From contig JARUKX010000008.1 of assembly GCA_029688825.1 (NCBI GenBank), forward strand, positions 62,001 to 126,000: a stretch of 64,000 bases of DNA. The letters run 5' to 3'. Each line of letters starts with the position of its first letter. Within the stretch, counting starts at the first letter, position 1. The position numbers were made by a program, and so were the translations under genes. This DNA comes from Haloarculaceae archaeon H-GB1-1. Its GTDB lineage: Archaea > Halobacteriota > Halobacteria > Halobacteriales > Haloarculaceae. The notes beneath the pieces were generated by a model that had not been told where the DNA came from, did no database searches, and saw only the letters and a list, made by a program, of their open reading frames with translations. Of this stretch, positions 43,478 to 52,427 are shown piece by piece.

Positions 43478-45004
43478 CTACCGGCGCAACCACCAGGCTC
43501 CGATACCGAGTATCACGAGGACGATTATCGACCCGAGCGCCAGCGTCACCATGGCGCTCTGCGTGGCCGTGTCCTCCGTGACGGTAACCGGGACGTAGTG
43601 CGTACCGAGCGAGACGCGCTCGCCGTCGGGCGTCTCGGCCGAGACGTTCACCGGAATCGACGTCGTCGTGGGCACGGCGTCCTCGGAGACGGTGAGACCG
43701 AACGCTATCGTCTCCGACTCACCGACCGGCAGTTCGTCGACGAACGCCTGCGGGGACTCGCTCTCGAACGGTGGGCTGGCGGCAGCCGTCGCGGTCACAG
43801 CCGTCAGACGGCGGTTCCAGACGTTCTCGATGTCGACCGTGATTCTGGCGTCGGTGTCGATACCGACGGTCGTGGCCACAGGGTCGAGGCGAACTCGGTC
43901 CCGTGACGGCGCGACCGTCCCGTTCAGGTACAGGTCGTCGCTGACGCGTTTCGTTCCGTTGGCGGTTCGGTAGCGGACGGTGGCAGCGAACTGCCGCGGG
44001 CCGGGTTCGGCGCTCGACGCGACGGTGGCGGGGAAGCTGGCCGACGCATCGGCACCGACGGTGAGGTTGCCGACTCGAACCGCTCGCTCTTCCAGTTCGA
44101 CGGACTCGGAGGGTGTCTCGAGGAGGACGGTGGCGTCGCGGATCGGCTTCGGGCCGGTGTTCGTCACGCCGACGCGCACGACGCCGTCTTCGCCGACCCG
44201 GAGAGAGGTATTCGTGGTACGCGCGTCGAACGTCTGGTTCCGGACCGGGATGACCCGCGCGGTCCCGACACGCTGTCGTACCAGGACGCCGTCCTGATTC
44301 TCGTAGGTCGCGGTGACGTTGAGCGCGTATCGCTGCGGTCGTGCGGCGTTCGACGCGGACACGACGTACGTGCGGGTCTTCCGTTGGCCGGGCGCGAGCG
44401 GGCCGAGATAGCGACTCGCGGCAGTCTCGCCGCCGACGGAAAGCGTGTCGTCGTTCGACACAAGTCGAAGCTTGCCGCCCGTGGCGGTCCGCTCGCCGAC
44501 GTTCTCGACGACGATGGAGGCCGTCCCTCTGTCTCCCACCTGGACGTCCGACCGAACGTCGACGATGCGGAGCCGTGGCCGCGGATCGACGCGGACGGTG
44601 GCCATCACCCTGTCGATGTGGTCCGTCTCCTCGACGACGTAGTCCAGCGTAATCGGCAGTCTGTAGGTTCCAGCGGAGACGTTCTCGGGTACCGTGACAG
44701 TGACCGTCACGGTTTTCACCTCGTCGTTGTCGACCGTCCCGAGCAGCCGCGGCCCGGAGTCGACGGTGAGGTTCGAATCGCCGGCGTTCACGTACGCGAC
44801 GACGCGCTTCGCCCTCCGCGTCGTATCGTCCGCCTCGTCGGCGACGTTCCGAACCTGTATCGTCACGTTCTGCGTCTCGCCGGGCGTGAGCGTCGGTTCG
44901 GGGACGGTCGCCTCGAAGTGTGGGTCGACGAGCCTGCCGGAGACGGCCATCGGCGTGGCGAACAGACTCACGACGATGAGGGCTACGAGTACTGGTCGCT
45001 TCAT
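43478..45004 (-). CDS. Secreted CARDB/COG1361-like S-layer-type protein
   Basis: The 508-aa protein starts at ATG 45004 (MKRPVLVALIVVSLFATPMA) with a Sec-type signal peptide. Several Ig-like/NEW3-CARDB repeats follow (for example GETQNVTIQVRNV, RGTASIVVENVGERTATGG, DGVVRVGVTNTGPKPIRDA, ARITVDIENVWNRRLTAVT), each ~90 residues. Near the C-terminus lies one transmembrane helix (MVTLALGSIIVLVILGIGAW) then Trp-Arg-Arg, so it is a surface protein anchored by that helix. Many Asn-X-Ser/Thr sites suggest N-glycosylation. It follows an ABC-2 exporter on the same strand (108 bp), and such proteins often act as its partner. Exact function unknown. Confidence 0.85.
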   Translation of the reverse strand: MKRPVLVALIVVSLFATPMAVSGRLVDPHFEATVPEPTLTPGETQNVTIQVRNVADEADDTTRRAKRVVAYVNAGDSNLTVDSGPRLLGTVDNDEVKTVTVTVTVPENVSAGTYRLPITLDYVVEETDHIDRVMATVRVDPRPRLRIVDVRSDVQVGDRGTASIVVENVGERTATGGKLRLVSNDDTLSVGGETAASRYLGPLAPGQRKTRTYVVSASNAARPQRYALNVTATYENQDGVLVRQRVGTARVIPVRNQTFDARTTNTSLRVGEDGVVRVGVTNTGPKPIRDATVLLETPSESVELEERAVRVGNLTVGADASASFPATVASSAEPGPRQFAATVRYRTANGTKRVSDDLYLNGTVAPSRDRVRLDPVATTVGIDTDARITVDIENVWNRRLTAVTATAAASPPFESESPQAFVDELPVGESETIAFGLTVSEDAVPTTTSIPVNVSAETPDGERVSLGTHYVPVTVTEDTATQSAMVTLALGSIIVLVILGIGAWWLRR

Positions 45005-45112
45005 GGATTGTCCTGTCCCGAGACGTGCGTCCGTCGCATTTCGGGGGTACCGTGTAGACCGACAATCGCCCACTTCTTAAACGATGGCCGCAGTTCTCAC
45101 GAGACGGCGACG

Positions 45113-45901
45113 TTAGACGTCCTTCCTTCTGAAGACGCTCCGGCTGAGTGCCAGCAGGACGAATGCGGCCACGACGAGCACGAGCGCCCCCTCGACGTCG
45201 TAGCTGCTATCGACGAGTATCTCGGTCGGGTCGTAGTATCGCGTCGGACTCAGCCCGCCGAGCCACTCGAAGTCGGTATCGGCGGTGGCCGAGTCGACCA
45301 CGAACAGGAGGAAGACGACGGCGATGCCACCGCGCTGGGCGGCGTCCGCCCGCTGGACGAGGACCGATAGGACGAGCCCGATGCTCGCACAGACCAGTAG
45401 ATACGGGATAGACAGCAGGTGGACGGCGAGGACGTCGACGAACGAGATCGACTCGTCGATGGCCACCGTCGACCCGAAGACCACCAGCGGCGTCACGGCG
45501 TTCAACGTCACGATGGGGACGACCAGCGACAGGTACGTCTCGACGATGAGCCGCGACCGCGAGACGGGCGTCGCGAGGACGAGGTCGAGCCGTCCGGTCT
45601 CCACGTCGCCGGCAATCGCACCACCGCCCGCGTAGGCCATGTACAGCCCCAGCAACAGGAGCCAGACGAACTGGTAGAACTCCGTCGAGAGGAACCCCTC
45701 GATGGTAGCGATGGCCTCGATACCGAACCCCTGACGGAACGCTTCGGGAAGGCTCTCGACGTAGGCCTCCAGCCCCGGTGCCGCTGCTTCGATGGAGGGG
45801 AACAGGCCGACGATGAGCAGCGCGAACACGCCAACGAAAACGGTGAGGGCGAGCGTCCCGCGTGCACGGCGACGGCCCTCGTAGCGGACGATTTCGAACA
45901 T
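45113..45901 (-). CDS. ABC-2 type exporter permease
   Basis: The 262-aa protein has six transmembrane helices, an N-terminal cytosolic start (MFEIVRYEGRRRARGTL) and the typical ABC-2 stretch AGDVETGRLDLVLATPVSRSR. It pairs with the ATPase whose stop lies 1 nt upstream, so the two are one operon and form the transporter. The substrate is unknown; drug, lipid or polymer export is usual. The COG1361-like secreted protein downstream may be the partner. Confidence 0.9.
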   Translation of the reverse strand: MFEIVRYEGRRRARGTLALTVFVGVFALLIVGLFPSIEAAAPGLEAYVESLPEAFRQGFGIEAIATIEGFLSTEFYQFVWLLLLGLYMAYAGGGAIAGDVETGRLDLVLATPVSRSRLIVETYLSLVVPIVTLNAVTPLVVFGSTVAIDESISFVDVLAVHLLSIPYLLVCASIGLVLSVLVQRADAAQRGGIAVVFLLFVVDSATADTDFEWLGGLSPTRYYDPTEILVDSSYDVEGALVLVVAAFVLLALSRSVFRRKDV

Positions 45902-45902
45902 C

Positions 45903-46778
45903 TCACTCCCCGTAGAAGTGCATGAAGACGTCTTCGAGCGGCGGTTCGTCGATCTCCAGGTCGAGCAGTTCGAACGCCGACAGCGCGTTCAGCAGGTCGT
46001 TGTAGTCTCCCGTATAGGTGAACTGCGTCGTCTCACCGACCTGCTCGAACTCGACGACGCCGTCGAGTTCCAGGTCGGCCTCCGTCAGTGCCTCCCGCGT
46101 CGTAACGCGGACGCGTTTGCCGCCACGTCTGAGCAGCGTCTCGACGTCCTCCAGCGCGACCAGTTCGCCATCGCGGATGATGCCGACGCGGTCGCAGACC
46201 TGCCGGACCTCGCTGAGGACGTGCGAGGAGAAGAAGACGGTCACGCCGCGGTCGCGTTCGGTCCGGAGGAAGTCGTTGAGCAGTCCCTGCTTCAGCGGGT
46301 CCAGTCCTGAGGTCGGCTCGTCCATGACGACGAGATCGGGGTCGTGCATGAACGTCTGGACGATACCGAGCATCTGCCTGTTGCCGCTGGAGTACGCGCG
46401 AATCTTGCGGTCCAACGGCGGGTCGAACAGTTCCAGTAGCTCGTCGCGTCGGGTGTCTCCCTTGAGCGAGGCCTGGTAGTCGAGGACCGTTCGGCCGGTG
46501 ACGCTCCCGTCGAAGGCGGGGTCGCCGGGGAGGTAGCCGAGGTCGGCCTTGGCGGCGAGGAGGTCGCCCTCGTCGCGGACGTCGTGACCGAGCAGTCGCG
46601 CCGTGCCGGCCGTCGGTGACTGGAAGCCGAGCAGCGTCCGGATGGTCGTGGTCTTCCCCGCGCCGTTCGGGCCGAGGTAGCCGAATATCTCGCCCGATTC
46701 GACGTCGAAGGTGAGGTCCTCGTTGGCCACCGTCTCGCCGTAGCGTTTGGTCAGTCCCGCGACTTCGATGGCCGCCAT
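45903..46778 (-). CDS. ABC exporter ATPase
   Basis: The 291-aa ATPase starts at ATG 46778 (MAAIEVAGLTKRYGETVAN); GTG 46784 is an alternative, but a TATA-like CCTATAA lies 27 nt before 46778. Walker A GPNGAGKTTT (residues 36-45), Walker B DLVVMDEPTSGLD, and the signature region is the divergent YSSGNRQML rather than LSGGQ. The Q-loop is GFQSP and the H-loop is VFFSSHVLSEV. It is a NatA/DrrA-type subunit of an ABC-2 exporter. It begins ~40 bp after the SLC13 gene's stop. Confidence 0.93.
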   Translation of the reverse strand: MAAIEVAGLTKRYGETVANEDLTFDVESGEIFGYLGPNGAGKTTTIRTLLGFQSPTAGTARLLGHDVRDEGDLLAAKADLGYLPGDPAFDGSVTGRTVLDYQASLKGDTRRDELLELFDPPLDRKIRAYSSGNRQMLGIVQTFMHDPDLVVMDEPTSGLDPLKQGLLNDFLRTERDRGVTVFFSSHVLSEVRQVCDRVGIIRDGELVALEDVETLLRRGGKRVRVTTREALTEADLELDGVVEFEQVGETTQFTYTGDYNDLLNALSAFELLDLEIDEPPLEDVFMHFYGE

Positions 46779-46802
46779 AGCCACGCTTCGAGTCCCCTCG
46801 TG

Positions 46803-46809
46803 TTATAGG
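46803..46809 (-). promoter_or_regulatory. TATA box of the ABC operon
   Basis: CCTATAA on the minus strand, about 27 nt before ATG 46778. Confidence 0.55.
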
Positions 46810-46819
46810 CCACCTGTCG

Positions 46820-48655
46820 TTACAGTGGCCAGAAAACAGTGATGCCGACCGTCGCGACCACCGCCAACAGCAGTTGCAGTGGCGCGCCCACGCGTGCGTA
46901 ATCAGTGAATTTGTAGCCGCCGGGGCTGTACACCATGAGGTTCGTCTGGTAGCCGATGGGCGTGCTGTACGCGGCGCTCGCCCCGAACATCGTGCCCAGC
47001 AGGAACGCGAACGGGTTCGCTCCGAGCGTCTGAGCCGTGTTCACCGCGACGGGAATCATCACGACGACGGTCGCGACGGGCGTCACGACGGCGGCGAGGA
47101 GGCTCGCGAGCACGAAGAACAGACCGAGGACGAATATCGGTGGTGCGACCGCTCCGACTTGCCCAACGAGCGCTGCCAGGAACTCCGCGCCGCCGGTTCG
47201 CTGGAGCGCGACTCCCAGCGGAAGGACGCCCGCGAGCAGGAAGATGACGTTCCAGCTCACCGCGTCGTAGGCGTCGGCCGTCGAGAGACAGCCGGTGGCG
47301 ACCATGGCGACGACGCCGCCGAGCGCGGTAATCGCGATGGAGATCGACGTGGTCGCCGCGACGCCGACGACGCTCAGGAGGATTCCCAGCGTCAGCGGTG
47401 CCCTCCAGTCGAGCGAGACGCTCGGACGATGCGTCCACCGCGGGGGAAGCGGTCGCTGGGTCACCACCAGGTCGCCCTCGTCGACGAGGAAGTCGATGGC
47501 GGTCTCCGTGGTCTGGACCAACAGCGTATCGCCGACCCGGAAGTGACGGTCGCTCAAACCCTCCCGGATGAGTTCGTCACCGCGGCGAACGGCCAGCACC
47601 GTCGTATCGAACCGCTCCGTCAGTCTGGACATCAGCAGCGTCTCGCCGACGAGTCCGGACCCGTCGGGAACGACGACCTCGGCGAGCAAACCGGGATGGT
47701 CCGTCTCGGTCAGCGTCGCGTCGGTGATCTCCTCGCGTGGCAGTTGCCGAAGGTCGTACTGCGTCGCGAACTCGTTCAGGACCTGCGGATTCGCCCGCAC
47801 CGTGAGCACGTCGCCTTCCTGAAACGGATGCCGCGTCGCCCCCATGTACGTCTCATCGTCTCGCTCGAGCTGGAGCAGGTCGAGATCGAGTTCGAGGTCC
47901 GCCGAGAGGAACAGGTCGGTCGTCCGCTGGCCGATCAGCGGTGACTCCTCACGGACGACGACCTGCGACAGGTGACGTTCGAGGTCGAACTCCTGGGTGA
48001 ACTCGCTGCTCGGTTCGACCCGCGCCGGGGTGAGTCGCCACCCGATGGTCACGAGATAGAGCCCGCCAGCGACGAGGACGATCACCCCCAGTTTCGTGAA
48101 CGTGAACATCGTGAACGGCCGACCCAGCAAGGACCGCGAGAGGTCGCTGGCGAGCAGGTTCGTCGCCGAGCCGATGAGCGTGAGCGTCCCGCCGAGCATC
48201 GCCGCGTACGACAGGGGCATGAGGAGCTTCGACGGCGAGATGCCGTTCTCGTTGGCCAGCTGCGTGATCATCGGGATGAAGACGGCGACGACGGGCGTGT
48301 TGTTGATGAATCCCGCCGTGAGCCCGGCGACGCCGACCGTCGAACCGAGGAGCCGCCGTTCGCTCCCCTTCGTCAGCGCGGCCAGCTTCGCACCCAGCCA
48401 CTCGACCAACCCTGCTTCCTGGACGCCCTCGCTCAGGATGTACATGGCCATGATGGTGATGGTCGCCGGGCTGGCGAAGCCGGCGATGGCGTCGCTCGCG
48501 GGCACCTGCGTGTACGGCTCGAGCACCGCAAGCGAGACGAGGACGCCGATGGCGGTCACGTCCGGTGGCAACAGCTCCGTCACGAACAACACCAGAGCGA
48601 CGCCGAGCAGGCCAAAGACGACCAGTCCACCGGTCGACAGCGCCGGGACTGCCAT
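46820..48655 (-). CDS. SLC13-family transporter with RCK-C domains
   Basis: The 611-aa membrane protein starts at ATG 48655 (MAVPALSTGGLVVFGLLGVA). Residues ~1-190 and ~410-611 are the two membrane halves of the ion-transporter/DASS fold (GFINNTPVVAVFIPM; GASAAYSTPIGYQTNLMVYS). Between them two TrkA-C (RCK-C) domains (about 215-390) form a cytosolic regulatory module. The family carries Na+-coupled dicarboxylates, sulfate or other anions; the substrate is not determined. The TATA-like CTACAAAAGCC complement lies ~27 nt upstream. It is divergent from thrS. Confidence 0.9.
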   Translation of the reverse strand: MAVPALSTGGLVVFGLLGVALVLFVTELLPPDVTAIGVLVSLAVLEPYTQVPASDAIAGFASPATITIMAMYILSEGVQEAGLVEWLGAKLAALTKGSERRLLGSTVGVAGLTAGFINNTPVVAVFIPMITQLANENGISPSKLLMPLSYAAMLGGTLTLIGSATNLLASDLSRSLLGRPFTMFTFTKLGVIVLVAGGLYLVTIGWRLTPARVEPSSEFTQEFDLERHLSQVVVREESPLIGQRTTDLFLSADLELDLDLLQLERDDETYMGATRHPFQEGDVLTVRANPQVLNEFATQYDLRQLPREEITDATLTETDHPGLLAEVVVPDGSGLVGETLLMSRLTERFDTTVLAVRRGDELIREGLSDRHFRVGDTLLVQTTETAIDFLVDEGDLVVTQRPLPPRWTHRPSVSLDWRAPLTLGILLSVVGVAATTSISIAITALGGVVAMVATGCLSTADAYDAVSWNVIFLLAGVLPLGVALQRTGGAEFLAALVGQVGAVAPPIFVLGLFFVLASLLAAVVTPVATVVVMIPVAVNTAQTLGANPFAFLLGTMFGASAAYSTPIGYQTNLMVYSPGGYKFTDYARVGAPLQLLLAVVATVGITVFWPL

Positions 48656-48721
48656 ATTCGCTCCTCTCGCGACTCCTACAAAAGCCTGTGTCAGACTCAC
48701 CGACCTGCTCGCCATTCGGCA

Positions 48722-48730
48722 CGCTTTTTA
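48722..48730 (+). promoter_or_regulatory. TATA box of thrS
   Basis: CGCTTTTTA, about 27 nt before ATG 48754. It rejects the 63-codon upstream extension. Confidence 0.55.
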
Positions 48731-48753
48731 CCGGCCGTCGGGACCGTTTCCGT

Positions 48754-50610
48754 ATGAGACTGCTGTTCATCCACTCCGACCACCTGGAGTTCGAGGCCAA
48801 GCAGAAGGCCGGCCCCGACGACCTCGCCGAGACCGAGGGCGTCCCGATGGAGGGTCGCATGGAGGACTGTGCGACCGTGTTCATCAGCGTCGAGAGCGGC
48901 GACCAGGACGACCTCGACGGCGTCGTCGAGAACGCGCTCACCGAACTGCGCGACGTCACCGACCAACTCAACACGAAGAACGTCGTGCTGTACCCCTACG
49001 CGCACCTCAGCGACGACCTCGCCAACCCCGACGCCGCGAAGGAGGTCATGCGCGACCTCGAAGCCGAACTGGAAGCCGAGGGCTTCGAGATCCTCCGCGC
49101 CCCGTTCGGCTGGTACAAGTCGTTCGAGGTCTCCTGCAAGGGCCACCCCCTCTCGGAGCTCTCCCGACAGGTCTCCTCCTACCGCGACGAGGAGAAGGAC
49201 GAGGAGGAATCCGAGGACCTCGACCGCGAACCCAGCGAGTGGAAGGTCATGTCCCCGGACGGCAGCGTCGAGAGCGCCCTGAGCGCCAAGGACGCGGTCA
49301 GCGAGGACATGCAGGCGTTCATCGAGGACGAGGTCGAGGATATCACCGCCAGCCCCGGCGAGGAGCCGCCGCACGTCGACATCATGCAGGAGAAGGAACT
49401 CGTCGGCTACGACGAGCTATCCGACGTCGGCAACCTCCGCTGGTACCCGCGCGGCAAGCTCGTCCGTGACTCCCTGATGGAGTACGTCAACGACCTCGTC
49501 GTGGACTACGGCGGGATGCCCGTCGAGACGCCCATCATGTACGACCTCGGTGCCCGCTGCATCCACGACCACGCCGGGAAGTTCGGCGAGCGCCAGTACC
49601 GCTTCGAGTCCGGTGACCGCCGGATGATGCTGCGCTTCGCCGCGTGCTTCGGCCAGTTCTCCATCATGCGGGACATGCACATCTCGGTCAACGACCTCCC
49701 GCTGCGTATCTACGAGATGTCCACCTACTCCTTCCGCCGCGAGCAGAAGGGCGAGGTCACCGGCCTCAAGCGCCTGCGCGCGTTCACGATGCCGGACATG
49801 CACACCGCCACGGAGAACATGGACCAGGCCCGCGCCGAACTGATGAAGCAGGCCGACCTCTCGATGCAGACCAGCGAGGACCTCGGCATCGACTACGTCC
49901 CCGCCATCCGAATGACCCGCGAGTTCTACGACGACAACACCGAGTGGGTCGAGGACCTCGTCGCCGAACTCGGCATCGACGCCCTCATCGAGATCATCCC
50001 GGAACGCCACCACTACTGGTCGGCGAAGATCGACTTCGCCGCCATCGACGGCCTCGGTCGTCCCATCGAGAACCCGACCGTCCAGATCGACGTCGAGAGC
50101 GCCGAGCGCTTCGACATCGAGTACAGCGACGGTCAGGACACCCACAATCCGCCGATCCTCCACTACTCACCATCCGGCGGCATCGAGCGCGTCCTCGCCG
50201 CCATCCTGGAGAAGACCGCGACGATGGACACCCCGCAGCTCCCGACCTGGCTCTCGCCCACGCAGGTCCGGTTCATCCCGGTCGGCGAGGAGCACGTCGA
50301 CTTCTGTGACGACCTCGTCGACCAACTCGAGGACGCGGACGTCCGCGCGGACATCGACGACCGCGACGAGTCCGTCGGCAAGCGCATCGCGAAAGCCGAG
50401 ACCGACTGGGTGCCCTACTACATCGTGGTCGGCGGCAACGAGATCGAGAGTGGCGAGTTCGGCGTGAACGTCCGCGCCGACGACGAGGAACTCGACATGT
50501 CCTTCGACGAACTCGTCGACACCGTCACCGACGACATCGAGGACCTCCCCCAGAAGGCTCGCTACCTCCCACGCCACGTCAGCGACCACCCGCACTTCAC
50601 CGGCCGCTAA
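48754..50610 (+). CDS. thrS: Threonyl-tRNA synthetase, archaeal type
   Basis: The 618-aa enzyme attaches threonine to tRNA-Thr. The N-terminal ~140 residues (MRLLFIHSDHLEFEAKQKAG; FGWYKSFEVSCKGHPLSELS) form the archaeal, DTD-like editing domain that removes mischarged serine, unlike the bacterial N2 domain. Class II motifs follow: motif 2 region YRFESGDRRMMLRFA, IYEMSTYSFRREQKGEV, and motif 3 SPSGGIERVLAAI. The C-terminal anticodon-binding domain ends PRHVSDHPHFTGR. ATG 48754 has a TATA-like box at the leaderless distance. Length and domain order are normal for archaea. Confidence 0.96.
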   Translation: MRLLFIHSDHLEFEAKQKAGPDDLAETEGVPMEGRMEDCATVFISVESGDQDDLDGVVENALTELRDVTDQLNTKNVVLYPYAHLSDDLANPDAAKEVMRDLEAELEAEGFEILRAPFGWYKSFEVSCKGHPLSELSRQVSSYRDEEKDEEESEDLDREPSEWKVMSPDGSVESALSAKDAVSEDMQAFIEDEVEDITASPGEEPPHVDIMQEKELVGYDELSDVGNLRWYPRGKLVRDSLMEYVNDLVVDYGGMPVETPIMYDLGARCIHDHAGKFGERQYRFESGDRRMMLRFAACFGQFSIMRDMHISVNDLPLRIYEMSTYSFRREQKGEVTGLKRLRAFTMPDMHTATENMDQARAELMKQADLSMQTSEDLGIDYVPAIRMTREFYDDNTEWVEDLVAELGIDALIEIIPERHHYWSAKIDFAAIDGLGRPIENPTVQIDVESAERFDIEYSDGQDTHNPPILHYSPSGGIERVLAAILEKTATMDTPQLPTWLSPTQVRFIPVGEEHVDFCDDLVDQLEDADVRADIDDRDESVGKRIAKAETDWVPYYIVVGGNEIESGEFGVNVRADDEELDMSFDELVDTVTDDIEDLPQKARYLPRHVSDHPHFTGR

Positions 50611-50707
50611 CGAACGCGTGGACGCGTTCGCAGGATAACTGATTCTCGCTCGCCGTCTGAGAACGGCCACCCAGTTCTTTGTAGGACCCTTCCGAACTGC
50701 CGGGTAG

Positions 50708-51142
50708 ATGTACGACGATATCCTGTTGCCGACGGATGGAAGCAAGGGTACCCTGGAGACCATCGAACACGCAATCTCCATCGCGCGCGACAACGATGCC
50801 ACGTTGCACATCCTCTACGCCGTCGACCGGCGAATGTACCTCGCGGCCTCGAAGGACACGAAGGAGGACGTTCGGCGCTCGATGGAGGAGCAGGGCGAGG
50901 TCGCCCTCGACGATGCACGGACGCGCGCCGAAGAGACAGGGCTGGATGTCGTCACCGATATGCGCGAGGGAATCCCGCACAAGACGATTCTGGAGTACGT
51001 CGAGGACGCGGGTATCGACATGGTGACGATGGGAACCCACGGCAAGACGGGTCGCGACCGGATGGCGACGCTGGGGAGCGTCACCGAGCGGGTCGTCCAG
51101 AACTCTCCCGTGCCGGTGCTCGTCGTGAACATCGGCGAGTAG
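50708..51142 (+). CDS. Universal stress protein UspA family
   Basis: The 144-aa single-domain USP starts MYDDILLPTDGSKGTLETIE. It has an ATP-binding motif G-x2-G-x10-GS (GTHGKTGRDRMATLGS), one residue longer between glycines than the textbook G-x2-G-x9-G form. USPs bind ATP and modulate stress survival, but individual roles are usually unknown. A TATA-like TTCTTTGTAGG lies ~27 nt upstream. Its stop TAG directly abuts the TCA stop of the convergent SBF gene with no spacer. Confidence 0.93.
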   Translation: MYDDILLPTDGSKGTLETIEHAISIARDNDATLHILYAVDRRMYLAASKDTKEDVRRSMEEQGEVALDDARTRAEETGLDVVTDMREGIPHKTILEYVEDAGIDMVTMGTHGKTGRDRMATLGSVTERVVQNSPVPVLVVNIGE

Positions 51143-52063
51143 TCAGCGCCGAAGCCACCGCGCGAACGCCGCGCTCGTGACCATCTCGACGACGCCGAAG
51201 ACGACGGCCGGGAGTCCGGCCGCCGCTGGGAGGCCAGCGGCGAGGACGAGCGCGGCCGCGACGGCGAAATCTCGCATCCCGACCGAGAGTGCCGTCGCGA
51301 TGCGCTCGGGCCGAGTCAGCGGCAGGCCGGCGAGCCACCCGAGGGCGTAGCCGCCGAGATTGAGCGCCAGCGCGGCCGCGACGACGAGCAGCAGCGACGA
51401 GTCCGCCGCGAGAACAGTCGACGCGTTGGCCGCCGTCACGATGCCGATGACGAGCACGACCATCAGCGCCGAGACCGACGGGTAGAGCTGTTCGTGCGCC
51501 CCGATACGTGCTGGCCAGCGCGCGCGAGCGGCCACGGCTGCGACCATCGGGACGACGACGGCGACGGCCAGCGGTTCGAGGATGGTCAGCGGGTCGACGG
51601 CCAGCCCGTCGCCAAACAACCCCGTGACGACCAGCGGGACGAACGCGACCGAGCCGAGTCCGACCGCGACCAGCACCGTCGTCGCGAGCGCCGTGTCCCC
51701 GTCCGCGAGTTCGGTCATGACCGGGGTCACGAGTTCGGGCGTCACCGCGCCGAGCACGACGAAGCCGACCGTCAGCGTCGGGTCGAGGCCGAACCCGGTC
51801 GCCAGGACGAGCGCGACGAGCGGCATCGACGACTGCGTGAGGAGTGCGGTCCCGAGCGCCCGGCCGCGAAGGGCACGGAACTCGTCGGTCGTGAGCGTCA
51901 GCGAGACGCCACCGATCATGACCGCCAGCAGCGGGGTCGACAGCGGGGTCAGGACTGCCAGAGACGGCACGGCGAGTCCGACCGTCACCGCGAGGAGAAT
52001 CCACACCAGCAGGTAGTCGTCGACGAGGCCGGCCGCTCGCTCTGCGACGGACGCTGTCGTCAC
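51143..52063 (-). CDS. Bile-acid:sodium symporter (SBF) family membrane protein, GTG start
   Basis: The 306-aa, about ten-helix protein starts at GTG 52063 (TTASVAERAAGLVDDYLLVWI after the initiator). The SBF-type helix pair with LGAVTPELVTPVMTELADG, and PLTRPERIATALSVGMRDFA near the C-terminus, resemble bile-acid/Na+ symporters and arsenite permease-like proteins. Substrate unknown; pantothenate, sulfur or organic anions are candidates. The GTG lies 3 nt after the stop of the Rdx gene, so they are one operon. Confidence 0.85.
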   Translation of the reverse strand: MTTASVAERAAGLVDDYLLVWILLAVTVGLAVPSLAVLTPLSTPLLAVMIGGVSLTLTTDEFRALRGRALGTALLTQSSMPLVALVLATGFGLDPTLTVGFVVLGAVTPELVTPVMTELADGDTALATTVLVAVGLGSVAFVPLVVTGLFGDGLAVDPLTILEPLAVAVVVPMVAAVAARARWPARIGAHEQLYPSVSALMVVLVIGIVTAANASTVLAADSSLLLVVAAALALNLGGYALGWLAGLPLTRPERIATALSVGMRDFAVAAALVLAAGLPAAAGLPAVVFGVVEMVTSAAFARWLRR

Positions 52064-52066
52064 CTC

Positions 52067-52315
52067 TCAGTCGTCGACGGCCAGTGTCTCACCGACAGCG
52101 TCCGCCACGAGTTCGTGGTCGACGTCACCACCGTGGACGTCCTTGTCCCAGATCGTCTCCTCACCGACTCGGACCTCGAAGACGCCGCCGTGGCCGGGCT
52201 GTAACTCGACGCCGGTCAGGTCACGACCGAACTCCTCGAGGAGGTGCCGCTGTGTCTGCATCGCGGTCTCCAGGAAACCACACGGAACGCAGTACTCGAT
52301 CTCGACTGTCGTCAT
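52067..52315 (-). CDS. Rdx/SelW-family thioredoxin-like protein
   Basis: The 82-aa protein starts at ATG 52315 (MTTVEIEYCVPCGFLETAM) with the redox CxxC CVPC (Cys9, Cys12), where selenocysteine-containing relatives have CxxU. The Rdx/SelW/SelT fold, LTGVELQPGHGGVFEVRVG, is complete. Members are thought to be thiol redox proteins; partners are unclear. It is in an operon with the SBF transporter, and a redox-regulated or metal/metalloid-linked role is a guess. A TATA-like GATTAAT is ~27 nt upstream, and a palindrome lies beyond it. Confidence 0.88.
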   Translation of the reverse strand: MTTVEIEYCVPCGFLETAMQTQRHLLEEFGRDLTGVELQPGHGGVFEVRVGEETIWDKDVHGGDVDHELVADAVGETLAVDD

Positions 52316-52340
52316 GACTCTCACTCCGGTCGCCGGGCGC

Positions 52341-52347
52341 ATTAATC
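52341..52347 (-). promoter_or_regulatory. TATA-like box of the rdx gene
   Basis: GATTAAT on the minus strand, about 27 nt before ATG 52315. It adjoins the palindrome at 52352-52369. Confidence 0.55.
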
Positions 52348-52351
52348 GTCG

Positions 52352-52369
52352 CGTACCCACGTGGGAACG
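52352..52369. promoter_or_regulatory. Near-perfect palindrome between rdx and hxlR genes
   Basis: CGTACCCACGTGGGAACG: the central ten bases CCCACGTGGG are perfectly palindromic and only one base pair (52355/52366) breaks the symmetry over 18 bp. It sits 5 bp from the rdx TATA element in the 112-bp divergent region. It is a likely operator for the adjacent HxlR regulator, though this is inference. Confidence 0.5.
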
Positions 52370-52427
52370 AGGTGGTGGACGGTAACCGCACGGCAGACCT
52401 TTGCCGCCGTCGCCCCCACGGTGTCGT

